DNA of 64,000 bases from Nitrospira defluvii (GTDB lineage Bacteria > Nitrospirota > Nitrospiria > Nitrospirales > Nitrospiraceae): NCBI GenBank assembly GCA_011525625.1, contig WYAX01000015.1, positions 248,001 through 312,000 of the forward strand, read 5' to 3'. Under the pieces are notes generated by a model. The model was given only the letters and a program-made list of their open reading frames with translations. It was not told where the DNA came from and searched no databases. Shown here in pieces: positions 26,839-35,949 of this stretch; the stretch's first letter is position 1; each line of letters opens with the position of its first letter. Position numbers and translations under genes: made by a program.

Positions 26839-28242
26839 ATGGCCGGATCTCACGCACCAGCAGCACCCCTGTCCCCCTTCGCCGATCCCATTCTCGCCGC
26901 TCGCGTAGAAGCGCTTCGACAATTGGCCGACGGGCTGACCGATCGTGTGGCTGTCATGGATCGGGAGCTCAATGTCGTCTATGCCAACGATGCCGCCTGG
27001 GGGAAGTCAGGGAAGCCGCAGGCCGGAACCAAACCGGCCAAGTGTTATGAATCGTTCGTTCAAATGAAAGATCCCTGCGGGACCTGTCCTGCTGAGGCTG
27101 TCTTTGCGACGGGTGAAGTGCTCACCGTTTCCTGCAATACATCCGGTGATGGGACCGCCTGCGGTATGCGCCAGGCCTTTCCGCTTGTCTCCTCCGCGGG
27201 AGAGGTGGGTTCCATTCTCGTCCTGTTCCACAAACGGCCGGAGAGGCACGGTTTGTCGGCATCCCTCCCGCAGCAGAAGAGCGGCTCAGTACGACCGGAA
27301 CGAACCGAGTCACGGTTGGGAGACTTGGTCGGGGCAAGTCCGGCGATGAATCAGCTCTTTGAAATGATCCGATTGGTGGCGGATAGTTCGGCCACGGTGC
27401 TGATTCAGGGCGAAAGCGGCACGGGAAAAGAACTGGTCGCTCGAACGATTCACCAGACCAGTTATCGACGCGAGAAACCCTTTGTGGTCGTGGATTGTGG
27501 GGCGCTCCCGGAAACGTTGCTGGAGAGTGAACTGTTCGGCCATGTGAAAGGCGCGTTCACCGGAGCCGCCGGGGCCAAGCCCGGGTTGTTTGAAGAGGCT
27601 GACGGGGGCACGATCTTCTTGGATGAAATCGCCGACACCTCCCCGACGTTTCAGGCCAAGCTTCTGCGGGTGTTGCAGGAAGGGGAGATCAAGCGGGTCG
27701 GCGGTACGCAGCCGATCAAGATCGATGTTCGAGTCGTGTCGGCCACCAACAAGGATCTCACCGATTTGGTGAAGGCAAAGGCCTTTCGGCAGGACCTCTA
27801 TTATCGGTTGGCCGTGCTGCCTGTTCATTTGCCCCCGTTGCGTGAGCGGAGGGAAGATATCCCTTTACTGGTGACGAAGTTTATCGCGGACTCCTGTCAG
27901 CGGCATCGGCAAGAGCTTCGTCAGGTCAGCGAGGAGGCCATGCGTGCCTTAACTGCTGCGCCATGGCCCGGCAATGTGCGCGAACTACAGCACTACATCG
28001 AGCGGGCCGTGGTGACCACAACCCATGCGGAGTTGACTTGTGCGGATCTGGTCGCTGCCGGGTCCCAAGCCGAGCTCGCCGATCTTCGAACGGTCGGGCG
28101 ATATGCGGCGATGCAGGCTGAGCGGGCTCGCATACTCCAGGCGTTGCAGCAGACGTCGGGGAATCGGGTGAAGGCTGCACGCCTTCTCAAAATCAGCCGC
28201 GCGAGTCTCTATAACAAGCTTCACGAGTTTGATATCCGTTAG
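26839..28242 (+). CDS. Sigma-54-dependent activator with cysteine-rich PAS sensor domain
   Basis: ATG 26839 has GAGGAG 7 nt upstream. The 467-residue protein has an N-terminal PAS domain (about 20-130), AAA+ domain with Walker A GESGTGKE (191-198) and an intact GAFTGA loop (238-243), and a Fis-type helix-turn-helix at the C-terminus. The PAS domain holds five cysteines: Cys69, Cys80, Cys83 (PCGTCP), Cys99 and Cys108, suggesting metal or redox sensing rather than phosphorylation control. It is the nearest regulator to the sigma-54 promoter and dyad ahead of the multicopper oxidase, so I infer it activates that gene. Confidence 0.92.
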   Translation: MAGSHAPAAPLSPFADPILAARVEALRQLADGLTDRVAVMDRELNVVYANDAAWGKSGKPQAGTKPAKCYESFVQMKDPCGTCPAEAVFATGEVLTVSCNTSGDGTACGMRQAFPLVSSAGEVGSILVLFHKRPERHGLSASLPQQKSGSVRPERTESRLGDLVGASPAMNQLFEMIRLVADSSATVLIQGESGTGKELVARTIHQTSYRREKPFVVVDCGALPETLLESELFGHVKGAFTGAAGAKPGLFEEADGGTIFLDEIADTSPTFQAKLLRVLQEGEIKRVGGTQPIKIDVRVVSATNKDLTDLVKAKAFRQDLYYRLAVLPVHLPPLRERREDIPLLVTKFIADSCQRHRQELRQVSEEAMRALTAAPWPGNVRELQHYIERAVVTTTHAELTCADLVAAGSQAELADLRTVGRYAAMQAERARILQALQQTSGNRVKAARLLKISRASLYNKLHEFDIR

Positions 28243-28379
28243 GTCGGCCTCCGTCGATTCTCCTCACCGGCCGAATCTCGGCCAGCCATAAAATTCCTTT
28301 CAAAATCAGCCTCATGCTGGGCATGGCGCCTACTCAGGCGCACCGGAGTTGCCCCTTATTGCCACAAAACGGAATCCGA

Positions 28380-28401
28380 ACTGTCCATCAGTATGGACAG
28401 T
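28380..28401. promoter_or_regulatory. 22-bp dyad, candidate activator (UAS) site
   Basis: ACTGTCCAT-CAGT-ATGGACAGT is a perfect 9-bp inverted repeat with a 4-bp spacer, about 195 bp upstream of the predicted sigma-54 start site, within the usual range for enhancer-binding activators. Confidence 0.5.
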
Positions 28402-28542
28402 CTAAGTGCTTGTATTTGCACGCTTGAAATTCACGTCCTCGTAGTCTGTCTAAAGGCGTGGAAAGTCACCGATAGTTCGCTGTTCGCCGTTGTCGCACCA
28501 TCGATTCATATCGCATTGATAATGCTAGTAAATGTGGCTTAC

Positions 28543-28556
28543 CGTCCGCGCGGACG
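28543..28556. promoter_or_regulatory. GC-rich 14-bp palindrome next to the -24 element
   Basis: CGTCCGCGCGGACG is a perfect palindrome ending 4 bp before the sigma-54 -24 GG. It could be a repressor or accessory site, or chance in a GC-rich genome. Confidence 0.3.
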
Positions 28557-28559
28557 CGT

Positions 28560-28574
28560 AGGCATATCAATTGC
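28560..28574 (+). promoter_or_regulatory. Sigma-54 promoter of the multicopper oxidase
   Basis: AGGCATATCAATTGC has GG (28561-28562), a 10-bp spacer and GC (28573-28574), with GGCA and TTGC boxes. It shares GGCATAT-N3-TTGCGT with the promoter at 26236. Predicted start site is near 28586. Confidence 0.6.
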
Positions 28575-28635
28575 GTTGTGCCGGGGTGCTGGTGAAGGTG
28601 CGGGTGATTAGGACCGGCCTCCGAATGACCTGCTC

Positions 28636-28650
28636 CCTCAAACTTTGAGG
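28636..28650 (+). promoter_or_regulatory. Leader palindrome
   Basis: CCTCAAA-C-TTTGAGG is a perfect 7-bp inverted repeat with a single central base, about 50 bp downstream of the predicted start site. A loop this small favours a DNA-binding site over an RNA hairpin. Confidence 0.3.
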
Positions 28651-28811
28651 ACACCCTTCACCAGCCCTTTTCTCTTTTGGAGCGTTTCGTGGAGGGGAGA
28701 AGGAGAGGCCGGAGCAGCCGGGGTCCTGCCTGACGGAGGCCGGTCACACGACCACGCTTTTTATTCACTCCCGCGGAAGGGCGCGGGATTATCAAGGAGG
28801 GAGGCCGACAT

Positions 28812-31800
28812 ATGAGGTCTTCAGTGCAGTCAAAACGCAGGCGCATCAGTCGCAAAGCGATGCTGAGCCTGCAGGCGGCGCTGCTCTCGGGCAGTTTGCT
28901 TGCCGCGCCGTGGGTGTTCGCGGCTGGGCCAGGCGATTCGTCGCACGACGGACATGCGACGCCGGTCGCTATGCCTGGTTGGACCCAGACCCTCAAGGGT
29001 CAAACCGTGGTGGAAAACGCCATGGAGGGTCGTGCCGGGAACGCAGAAAAGATGGAGATGCAGCACCACCGCCTGATGGAGAAGTTGGAGCAGCAGGCGG
29101 GCAACGATGCCAAGGCGCAGCAGACCTCCGGTGCATTCAACGAGATGTCGATGATGCACCAGTATATGGGGCAGGACGGCAGTAGCTTCCTGCTCGCGTC
29201 CGATTCGTCGAAGGGCGAGCCCGTCATGACCTCCGGCGGGAAGTGTCCGGCGAATGCACCGGTGAAGAAGTATGATGTGTCGATGATCAACATCGAAATC
29301 AGCTTGAACCGGTGGCTCGACTACTATCCCGGATATATGTACGTCCATACCGGGGAAATCGACAAGGTTCGCGCCGAAGAGACCAAGAACAAGGAAGCGC
29401 GCGAGAAGGAAGGCTTCGATCCTGGAGCGGTGACGACCGGAAACCAGGGCGATGCCATTCAGCCGCTGGTCCTTCGTGCCAACCAGGGCGACTGCGTAAA
29501 GATGACGCTGCGCAATCAAATGGAAGGCGAGGATGGCAGCTTGGTCATCCAGGCTTCCAGCATGATCGTCAGTGCCACCGGAAAGCCGGCCACGACGACC
29601 AATCCCGATACGGTGGTGTCGCCGGGTAAGTCGCAAGAGTTCGAATGGTATATCCATCCGACCATGCAGGAAGGTGTGCGTCAGTTCCATTCGTGGAGTA
29701 ATGATCGTGAGTTGACGGTGTTGGGGCTCTTCGGAGCCTTCATCGTCGAACCGAAGGGCTCCAAATATCTCGATCCGCTCGGCACGGGCAGCGCGCCCGA
29801 TGCGAACAGTGGATGGCAGGTCATGATCGATAACGGCACTGGACCTGACTTCCGTGAGTTCGTGCTGTTCTATCACGAGATCGGCGACGAAGCGTTCCGT
29901 CCGCTGAACAAGAAGGGTGACTTCTTGCCGCAGCGCGATCCGCTGACCGATGCCTATCGTCCGGGTGGCCGCGCGATCAACTATCGTAGCGAGCCGTTCG
30001 GTATCGACCAGATGCATTTGCAGCACGAGTATTTCGGGTTCGAAGATGAATCGCTGGCCTACAGCGCGTACACCTTCGGCGACCCACCCACCACGGTGGC
30101 CCGCGGTTACCTCGGTGACCCGGTCAAGTGGCGTCTCGTGCACGGTGGATCCGAAGTGTTCCACTCGCACCATCCGCACAGCGGAACCATCCGCTGGCAG
30201 CGGAGCCCGGGCACGGAGCTGAACAATCTCTGGGCGGCGGGTCAGGACGGACCGGTGAAGTATCCGGTCGTGCGAACGAAGTCCGATCGGGTGGACGTGG
30301 AAGTGATCGGGCCGTCCGAGTCTCTCGATCTGGAACCGGAATGCGGCGGCGGTGGCTGTCAGCACCTGGCCGGTGAATTCCTCTATCACTGCCATGTGGC
30401 ACACCACTATGTGGCGGGGATGTGGGGCTACGGCCGATTCTACAATACCTTGCAGGTCGGCAATGCCCATACCGACACGATGCCGGATATGCGTGAGTTG
30501 CCGGATCGGCAGGGTCGCATGAAGCAGGGCGTGTCGTCCGACAAGTTGATCGGGACGACCGTCGATTGGTTCGGTAAGACCTTCAAGATCGTCGATAAGA
30601 GCCAGAAGACGAACTGGAAGTCCGATCCTGTGATCGTGAACATCAAGGATTGGGTGGAAATGTTCATCCCGGCTCAGGGGCAACCTGGCCACACCAACGA
30701 TGAAAAGGGCCAGATCATGGCCTACGATGCGACGGTGTGGGATTGGAAGTGGGACGGCAACATCGCCCGCGGCGAGCGGGAGAGCACGGCGCTGAATCCC
30801 AAGTATCCAGCCGCCGCCAAGTGGGATGACAGCACCAGACCGGCGATCCTGTTCGATCCGACGACGGGAAAAATGGCCTGGCCGTTGTTCAAGCCGCACT
30901 TCGGCAAGCGGGTACCCTTCTCGGCGAACCACAGCGGTGCGCCATGGTTAGAGCCGATTCACCAGGATGAAAACGGTGAGCGGACCTCCGAGCCGGCGAA
31001 GCCGGGCGAACAGGGTCGTTGGAGCCTGTGCCCCGACAACGCCAATCGGAAGCATTACAACATTCACTTTGTCCGCATGCCGATCACTCTGGCCAAAAAG
31101 CAGGGCAAAGAGCCGGCCATGGTGGATAAAGACGGTCTGATCTACCTCCTTCACGAAGAAGAGCGGTTGACCAGAGCCAATGACGATCTGAAGCTTCCTG
31201 CCGTCATCCGCGCCAACGTGTATGACTGCGTGGACCTGTTGTTGACCAGCGAATGGGACGACGACGATTACACGAACTTCCAGTCGTCCAAGATCAACAT
31301 CCATCCTCACTTCTTCCAGTTCGACACCGGGAATTCGGACGGTGTGATCTCCGGAATGGAGTATGAGATGTCGGTTCGGCCGTTCACCATGTGGGGGAAG
31401 AAAACCAAGCATGGGTTGCCGGCACCGATGGTCGCGAAGCTCACCGGCGACGCCAAAGCCGGAGCCACCTCCATTAAGTTCCAGATGGCGCCTGGCGCCA
31501 CGCCGTTCCACGTCAACACCGAGTTGATGGTCGGTATGGACTGTTTGGAGAAGGGCAACGATCCGGCGGCATCACTGCCGCGGGATAAGAGCTGTCAGGA
31601 AGTCGTGCGTGTGAAGGAAATCAAGGGCGATGTCATCACGTTCTTCAAGCCGCTGAAGCACCATCACCCGGTGGGCGACCTCGTGTCCCCGGAGTTCGTG
31701 CGTTATCGGTGGTGGGTGGACGTGGACATGGGCACGGTGTTCTGGCATGACCACGCGTTCGGCGCGACCACCTGGCCCCATGGCGGGTTCGGCGTGACGA

Positions 31801-33749
31801 TCGTGGAGCCGTTCGGATCCACCTATCATGATCCGAAGAACGGCAAGTTGGTCTACAGCGGGCCGATCGCGGACATTCACAGCAATGAGCCGATCGGCGC
31901 CGGTGTCAGCGGCAGCTTCCGTGAGTTGATGGTTTCGATCCACGACACGGTGCCGCACACGGTCAATGTCATCGAAGCCGGCAATCCTCCGGGACAGCCG
32001 ATCGAAGTGGCGTTGGAAGCGGGCAAGACGGTGTCGTTCCAGATGCCGGATAAGATCTTGAACGCCCCGAACAAGTACATCAACGGCGGTACGCATACGA
32101 CCGGTAGCGGCTTCAACTTCCGCGCGGCTCCGTTTGCACAACGCCTGTCCAACAATCCGGACACCTCCAAGCTGTTCAGCAGCGCGGTCCACGGTGATCC
32201 GGGCACTCCGCTCCTGCGGGCGTACACGGGCGACACCATGGTGTTCCGCCTGTTGCACCAGCTGATGAACGAGTCGCACGTCTGGACGATCGCCGGCCAT
32301 ACCTTCCTCACGGAGCGGTATGCGGCGGATGCCAACCGGAAGAACTCGATTCACGTCGGGATCGCCGAGCGGTATGACCTCGTCTCCAAGGCGGGCGGAT
32401 TCCAGGGGATGCCTGGCGATTACATTCACTTCAACGGCAGAACGTCACACTTCGCCGAAGGTGGATGGGGCATCATCCGTGTGCTCGACAAGGAAACGGC
32501 GGACTTGAAGCCGCTGCCCAAGGGGACCAATCCTCTCGGGATCCCAGCGACACCAAATTCCGTCTGTCCGTCGGATGCTCCGGTGAAGAGCTTCAACGTC
32601 GTGGCGTTGGATCGCCCGATGAAGCTCAATCCGAAGTCCCCGGATGCGATCGAGGTGGACTTCGAGCGGAAGATCGAAATGACCATGCCGGAAGGCAAGA
32701 TCTTCGCGCTGGAGGAAGAAGCCGCGACCGTGGCGGGCAACGTGATGCCGAATCCGCTCACGCTGCGCGCGAATCTGGGCGATTGCATCAAGGTGAATCT
32801 GAAGAACAAGATGAAGGCGAGCCGGGCGTCGTTCTTTGCGCCGGGCCTGGCCTTCGATCCGAAAGACAGCCAGGGCCTGAATGTCGGCAACAACGCCGGC
32901 GACCAGACCGTGGCGCCGGGCGAAAGCCGCACCTATACCTACTACGCGCATCCTTTGAACAAGGAAACGACGTCGTTGGTCTGGGACGGCGGCAACATCG
33001 TCCTCAATCCGCGCAACGGATTGTACGGCGCGATCGTCATCGGGCCGAAGGGATCGCAATATCGTGATCCGGTCACCGGTGCCGATGTGTCGCAGAAGAA
33101 CGTGTGGCGGGCGGACGTCATTGTCGACGCCAGCCTGCCTGAGAACGTCGGCAAGCGGAACTACCGTGATGTGGCCCTCTTCTTCCAAGATGAGGACAAC
33201 ATTATCGGAACCGCGTTTATGCCGTACGTGCAGAACGTGGCCGGTTTGACGTCGGTGAACTACCGCGCCGAACCGTACAAGTTCCGTGAAGAGCAAGGGT
33301 GCTCGCTGGGCAAAATGTTCCAGCCTTGTGCGGTGGATAAGCCCGAAGATCCCGTGACGCCTTTGATCGAGGCGCATGCGGGCGATGCGATCCGTATCCA
33401 CGTGATCGGCGCAAACAGCGAGCAGAACGGCATGTTCAGTGTCGAAGGCCACGAGTGGCCGATCGAACCGTACATGCCGGGTGCGGATATGATCAGCGTG
33501 GTGGAATACGCCGGGTCTGAGACCCTCGACGTCTTCATCCGTGGCGGTGCGGGCGGACCGTATCGTCAGGTGGGTGACTTCGTGTGGTCGAATGCCCGGT
33601 TGCCCTACACGCAGTCCGGACAGTGGGGCTACCTCCGCGTGTTGCCGGTCGGCGATTCGCGGATTCAGCCTCTGAGCGCAAGCGGATCGGGTGCACGTCA
33701 AGCTGAGATCCAGCCTGATGCGCAAGCGATTCCGACGGCCATGAAGTAA
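28812..33749 (+). CDS. Giant exported multicopper oxidase with permuted copper motifs
   Basis: The 1645-residue protein has a signal peptide (residues 1-38) and a Met/His-rich stretch (about 44-130), then about six cupredoxin domains. Copper motifs seen: His451-Ser-His453-His454-Pro-His456 (L3 type), His526-Cys527-His528, His531/532 and Met537 (L4 type, full T1/T3 set with axial Met), His831-Pro-His833 (L1 type) and His979-Asp-His981 (L2 type). L3-L4 come before L1-L2, the reverse of laccases. The last two domain pairs lack complete sets. It should oxidise a substrate while reducing oxygen in the periplasm or outside. Large size recalls the MnxG/McoA manganese oxidases, but substrate is unproven. 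Monocistronic: sigma-54 promoter before, strong terminator after. Confidence 0.92.
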   Translation: MRSSVQSKRRRISRKAMLSLQAALLSGSLLAAPWVFAAGPGDSSHDGHATPVAMPGWTQTLKGQTVVENAMEGRAGNAEKMEMQHHRLMEKLEQQAGNDAKAQQTSGAFNEMSMMHQYMGQDGSSFLLASDSSKGEPVMTSGGKCPANAPVKKYDVSMINIEISLNRWLDYYPGYMYVHTGEIDKVRAEETKNKEAREKEGFDPGAVTTGNQGDAIQPLVLRANQGDCVKMTLRNQMEGEDGSLVIQASSMIVSATGKPATTTNPDTVVSPGKSQEFEWYIHPTMQEGVRQFHSWSNDRELTVLGLFGAFIVEPKGSKYLDPLGTGSAPDANSGWQVMIDNGTGPDFREFVLFYHEIGDEAFRPLNKKGDFLPQRDPLTDAYRPGGRAINYRSEPFGIDQMHLQHEYFGFEDESLAYSAYTFGDPPTTVARGYLGDPVKWRLVHGGSEVFHSHHPHSGTIRWQRSPGTELNNLWAAGQDGPVKYPVVRTKSDRVDVEVIGPSESLDLEPECGGGGCQHLAGEFLYHCHVAHHYVAGMWGYGRFYNTLQVGNAHTDTMPDMRELPDRQGRMKQGVSSDKLIGTTVDWFGKTFKIVDKSQKTNWKSDPVIVNIKDWVEMFIPAQGQPGHTNDEKGQIMAYDATVWDWKWDGNIARGERESTALNPKYPAAAKWDDSTRPAILFDPTTGKMAWPLFKPHFGKRVPFSANHSGAPWLEPIHQDENGERTSEPAKPGEQGRWSLCPDNANRKHYNIHFVRMPITLAKKQGKEPAMVDKDGLIYLLHEEERLTRANDDLKLPAVIRANVYDCVDLLLTSEWDDDDYTNFQSSKINIHPHFFQFDTGNSDGVISGMEYEMSVRPFTMWGKKTKHGLPAPMVAKLTGDAKAGATSIKFQMAPGATPFHVNTELMVGMDCLEKGNDPAASLPRDKSCQEVVRVKEIKGDVITFFKPLKHHHPVGDLVSPEFVRYRWWVDVDMGTVFWHDHAFGATTWPHGGFGVTIVEPFGSTYHDPKNGKLVYSGPIADIHSNEPIGAGVSGSFRELMVSIHDTVPHTVNVIEAGNPPGQPIEVALEAGKTVSFQMPDKILNAPNKYINGGTHTTGSGFNFRAAPFAQRLSNNPDTSKLFSSAVHGDPGTPLLRAYTGDTMVFRLLHQLMNESHVWTIAGHTFLTERYAADANRKNSIHVGIAERYDLVSKAGGFQGMPGDYIHFNGRTSHFAEGGWGIIRVLDKETADLKPLPKGTNPLGIPATPNSVCPSDAPVKSFNVVALDRPMKLNPKSPDAIEVDFERKIEMTMPEGKIFALEEEAATVAGNVMPNPLTLRANLGDCIKVNLKNKMKASRASFFAPGLAFDPKDSQGLNVGNNAGDQTVAPGESRTYTYYAHPLNKETTSLVWDGGNIVLNPRNGLYGAIVIGPKGSQYRDPVTGADVSQKNVWRADVIVDASLPENVGKRNYRDVALFFQDEDNIIGTAFMPYVQNVAGLTSVNYRAEPYKFREEQGCSLGKMFQPCAVDKPEDPVTPLIEAHAGDAIRIHVIGANSEQNGMFSVEGHEWPIEPYMPGADMISVVEYAGSETLDVFIRGGAGGPYRQVGDFVWSNARLPYTQSGQWGYLRVLPVGDSRIQPLSASGSGARQAEIQPDAQAIPTAMK

Positions 33750-33775
33750 GTAGGACCGTCATGGCGTAACACCGG

Positions 33776-33810
33776 ATGGGGGAGCTGCCTGTACCACGCA
33801 GCTCCCCCAT
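33776..33810 (+). terminator. Strong stem-loop terminator after the multicopper oxidase
   Basis: A perfect 13-bp stem (33776-33788 with 33798-33810, core GGGGGAGCTGC/GCAGCTCCCCC) surrounds a 9-nt loop and is followed by CTGTGTTTTG. Confidence 0.8.
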
Positions 33811-33911
33811 CTGTGTTTTGAGTCTCAGGAGAAGAATTCTGTGATCGGTTCCCTGTATGATCGAGGAATGTTGTCGATCGCAGCATGGACCAATCACAAA
33901 GGAGGCCATAC

Positions 33912-34901
33912 GTGACACTGGGGACCACAATTCAGAATGAACGGCAGAGGATGACGATGCGCTGGGTTGGGCAAGTCATGGGAATCGCAACGATGGCGCT
34001 CGCCTCGTCTTTCGCGAGCGCGTTTGCATCGACCTATGAAGAAGTGACGGTGTCGGATGGAGGGACGCTGACCGGGGTCGTCAAGTTAGAGGGCATCGTT
34101 CCAAAACCAAAAGGGTATAACCTCACCACGCTGCCCGATCCGTTCTATTGCGGGCGCATTTCCGATGGAGAAGGGTGGCGTATCCTGCAACCGTTCAATG
34201 TCGGACCCAAGGGTGAGTTTCGTGAAGTGGTGGTCTATCTCGAAGGGATCGAGAAGGGCAAGCCCTTCGCTGAAAAAGAGGTCCCGCAGATCGAAGCGAA
34301 GGATTGTCTCTTTCTGCCGTTTACGACCATCGTACGGGACGATCAGTCGGTGACGGTCGTCAACATGGATCCCGTCATGCACGATATTCAAGCGTATGAA
34401 ACGTCGAATTTAGGCGCCCGTGTCCTGTTCAACGTTCCGCTGCCGATGAATCCGCAGCATCCGCGGAACTTCAAGGATCGTACCGAAGCCGGGATGTATC
34501 ACAAACACATGGCTGGCCCCCCGATGAAAGAACTGGTTAAGCTCAGCAAGGGGCGCCGGATCTTCGTCATGCAGTGCGGGTTCCATGCCTACATGGAGAG
34601 CTGGGGAGTGGCCATCACGAATCCCTACTTTGCCAAGACAGATGAACAGGGCCGTTTCACCATGACCGATGTGCCACCGGGAACCTATAAGTTGGTCGTG
34701 TGGCATCCCTATATCAGAACGGCTACGGAACAAACCGTCACCATTGGACCGAAGGGAACCGTTGACACGACGATCGGGGTTCCTGCGCCGACCGGGCGGT
34801 TGTATGCCAATGAGGTGCTCGACCATGCGTATACCCGGTACAACGTGACGGAGGAAGCGAAGAAGGAAATCGATCCCCTGCTTCAAAAGCAGGAGCACTG
34901 A
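33912..34901 (+). CDS. Exported cupredoxin / carboxypeptidase-regulatory-like protein
   Basis: GTG 33912 has AAGGAGG 6 nt upstream. The 329-residue product has a signal peptide ending near FASAFAS. The middle part carries a cupredoxin-like site: His157 (MHDIQAYE) and Cys222-x2-His225-x2-Met228 (CGFHAYM), a type 1 copper ligand set as in the methylamine-utilisation/plastocyanin-like family. A carboxypeptidase-regulatory-like beta domain follows (TDEQGRFTMTDVPPGTYKLVVWHPY). It is probably a periplasmic copper electron carrier or docking protein. Position directly after the oxidase suggests it may exchange electrons with it, although a terminator separates the two transcripts. Confidence 0.85.
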   Translation: MTLGTTIQNERQRMTMRWVGQVMGIATMALASSFASAFASTYEEVTVSDGGTLTGVVKLEGIVPKPKGYNLTTLPDPFYCGRISDGEGWRILQPFNVGPKGEFREVVVYLEGIEKGKPFAEKEVPQIEAKDCLFLPFTTIVRDDQSVTVVNMDPVMHDIQAYETSNLGARVLFNVPLPMNPQHPRNFKDRTEAGMYHKHMAGPPMKELVKLSKGRRIFVMQCGFHAYMESWGVAITNPYFAKTDEQGRFTMTDVPPGTYKLVVWHPYIRTATEQTVTIGPKGTVDTTIGVPAPTGRLYANEVLDHAYTRYNVTEEAKKEIDPLLQKQEH

Positions 34902-34914
34902 TCCGACGCCGGTC

Positions 34915-34963
34915 ATGCAGAACGAGCCATTGCCGTTTCTGCATGGCCGCCATCGGCGGCCAG
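34915..34963 (+). other. Two adjacent stem-loops between the cupredoxin and FGE-like genes
   Basis: CATGCAGAA pairs with TTCTGCATG (34915-34946), and TGGCCGCC-ATC-GGCGGCCA (34945-34963) forms a second perfect stem. The two share two bases and so exclude each other at full length. No T-run follows; they may stabilise or attenuate the transcript. Confidence 0.45.
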
Positions 34964-34983
34964 CGAACGACGAGTGATGTACG

Positions 34984-35916
34984 ATGCCTATAACGTGCAC
35001 GATTGGCAGGATCGTCTTGGCAACGGTCGTGAGTATGACGAGTTGGTGGGCCGCTGCCGACTGGGCCTGCGCCGACCATGAGTTGCCGAAGCCCCCGCCC
35101 TTGTGGTCGCCGCTCGATGAGGCAGAGCGACTAGCATTGATCGACGTGCCGAGCGGCATGGCGCCGGTGCCGGCCGGTGCGTTTCTGATGGGGAGCGACC
35201 CAAAGTTCGATCGGGCGGCTGGTCCGCAAGAGCAACCGCAGCGTACGGTGTATGTCGATGCGTTCAGCATTGACCGCTATGAAGTCAGCAATGTGAATTA
35301 TCTGCGGTATGTCTTGGCCACGGGGGCTGCTTGGCCGCACTACTGGCGAGGCCAGCCGTTTCCCGAAAAAATGGCAAAACATCCGGTCATCGGTGTGACC
35401 TGGCGGGAAGCCGATGCCTATTGCCGCTGGCGCGGCACCCGCCTTCCGACGGAAGCGGAATGGGAGAAAGCCGCACGGGGGGAAGACGGACGTATGTTTC
35501 CGTGGGGAAACGAACCGGCCGGATGGATCAAAAGTAACATCGCGCATTCCGGGTCGAAGCGTGGCGCGAAATATCCTCCATTGGCGAACGTCGATCGCTA
35601 CGACAACGGCGTGAGTCCGTATGGTGTCTATCAATTGGCCGGCAATGTCAGCGAATGGGTTTCGGATTGGTTCGATCCGGAATACTATCGACGAGAGCAG
35701 AACCGGAATCCGGTGGGGCCGGAGTCTGGGCAGGATAAGGTGTTTCGCGGCGGGTCCTGGAATGAAGATCCCGAGGTCGCCCGTTCCGCCGGGCGGAATG
35801 CCGGTAGTCTGGATCACTGGAGTTACTTGACGGGATTTCGTTGCGCGCAATCGGGTGACACAAGCCATCAACTGTCGGCGGTCGATCCGGAACTTCTACA
35901 GAAGGTCGATCGCTGA
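34984..35916 (+). CDS. Exported FGE-like (SUMF1 domain) protein, first copy
   Basis: A 310-residue protein with a signal peptide (cleavage near WACA, residue 30) and a full formylglycine-generating-enzyme-sulfatase fold: [36 protein letters not shown] and a final FRGGSW...GFRC. The two copper-binding cysteines of true FGE, which follow the GGS motif, are absent; the stretch reads WNEDPEVARSAGR. It is therefore unlikely to make formylglycine and may be a structural or substrate-binding paralogue. No sulfatase is nearby. It is followed 33 bp later by a related gene. Confidence 0.88.
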   Translation: MPITCTIGRIVLATVVSMTSWWAAADWACADHELPKPPPLWSPLDEAERLALIDVPSGMAPVPAGAFLMGSDPKFDRAAGPQEQPQRTVYVDAFSIDRYEVSNVNYLRYVLATGAAWPHYWRGQPFPEKMAKHPVIGVTWREADAYCRWRGTRLPTEAEWEKAARGEDGRMFPWGNEPAGWIKSNIAHSGSKRGAKYPPLANVDRYDNGVSPYGVYQLAGNVSEWVSDWFDPEYYRREQNRNPVGPESGQDKVFRGGSWNEDPEVARSAGRNAGSLDHWSYLTGFRCAQSGDTSHQLSAVDPELLQKVDR

Positions 35917-35949
35917 GGGTGCGGCGGGAATATCGGAGGGAGGCCGAAC

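Larger units (their letters stand above)
28243..28811. other. Long regulatory region before the multicopper oxidase
   Basis: No gene is supported in these 569 bp. It contains a dyad, a GC-rich palindrome, a sigma-54 promoter, a leader palindrome and a strong ribosome site (AGGAGGGAGG at 28795-28804). The predicted transcript leader is about 225 nt. Confidence 0.6.

Noticed and set aside
28393-28611. 72-codon open frame before the multicopper oxidase
   Set aside because: Its start is inside the dyad, there is no ribosome site, and it spans the sigma-54 promoter.
33856-33861. TATGAT as -10 box for the cupredoxin gene
   Set aside because: No acceptable -35 lies 16-18 bp upstream, so I do not call a promoter, although one must exist after the terminator.
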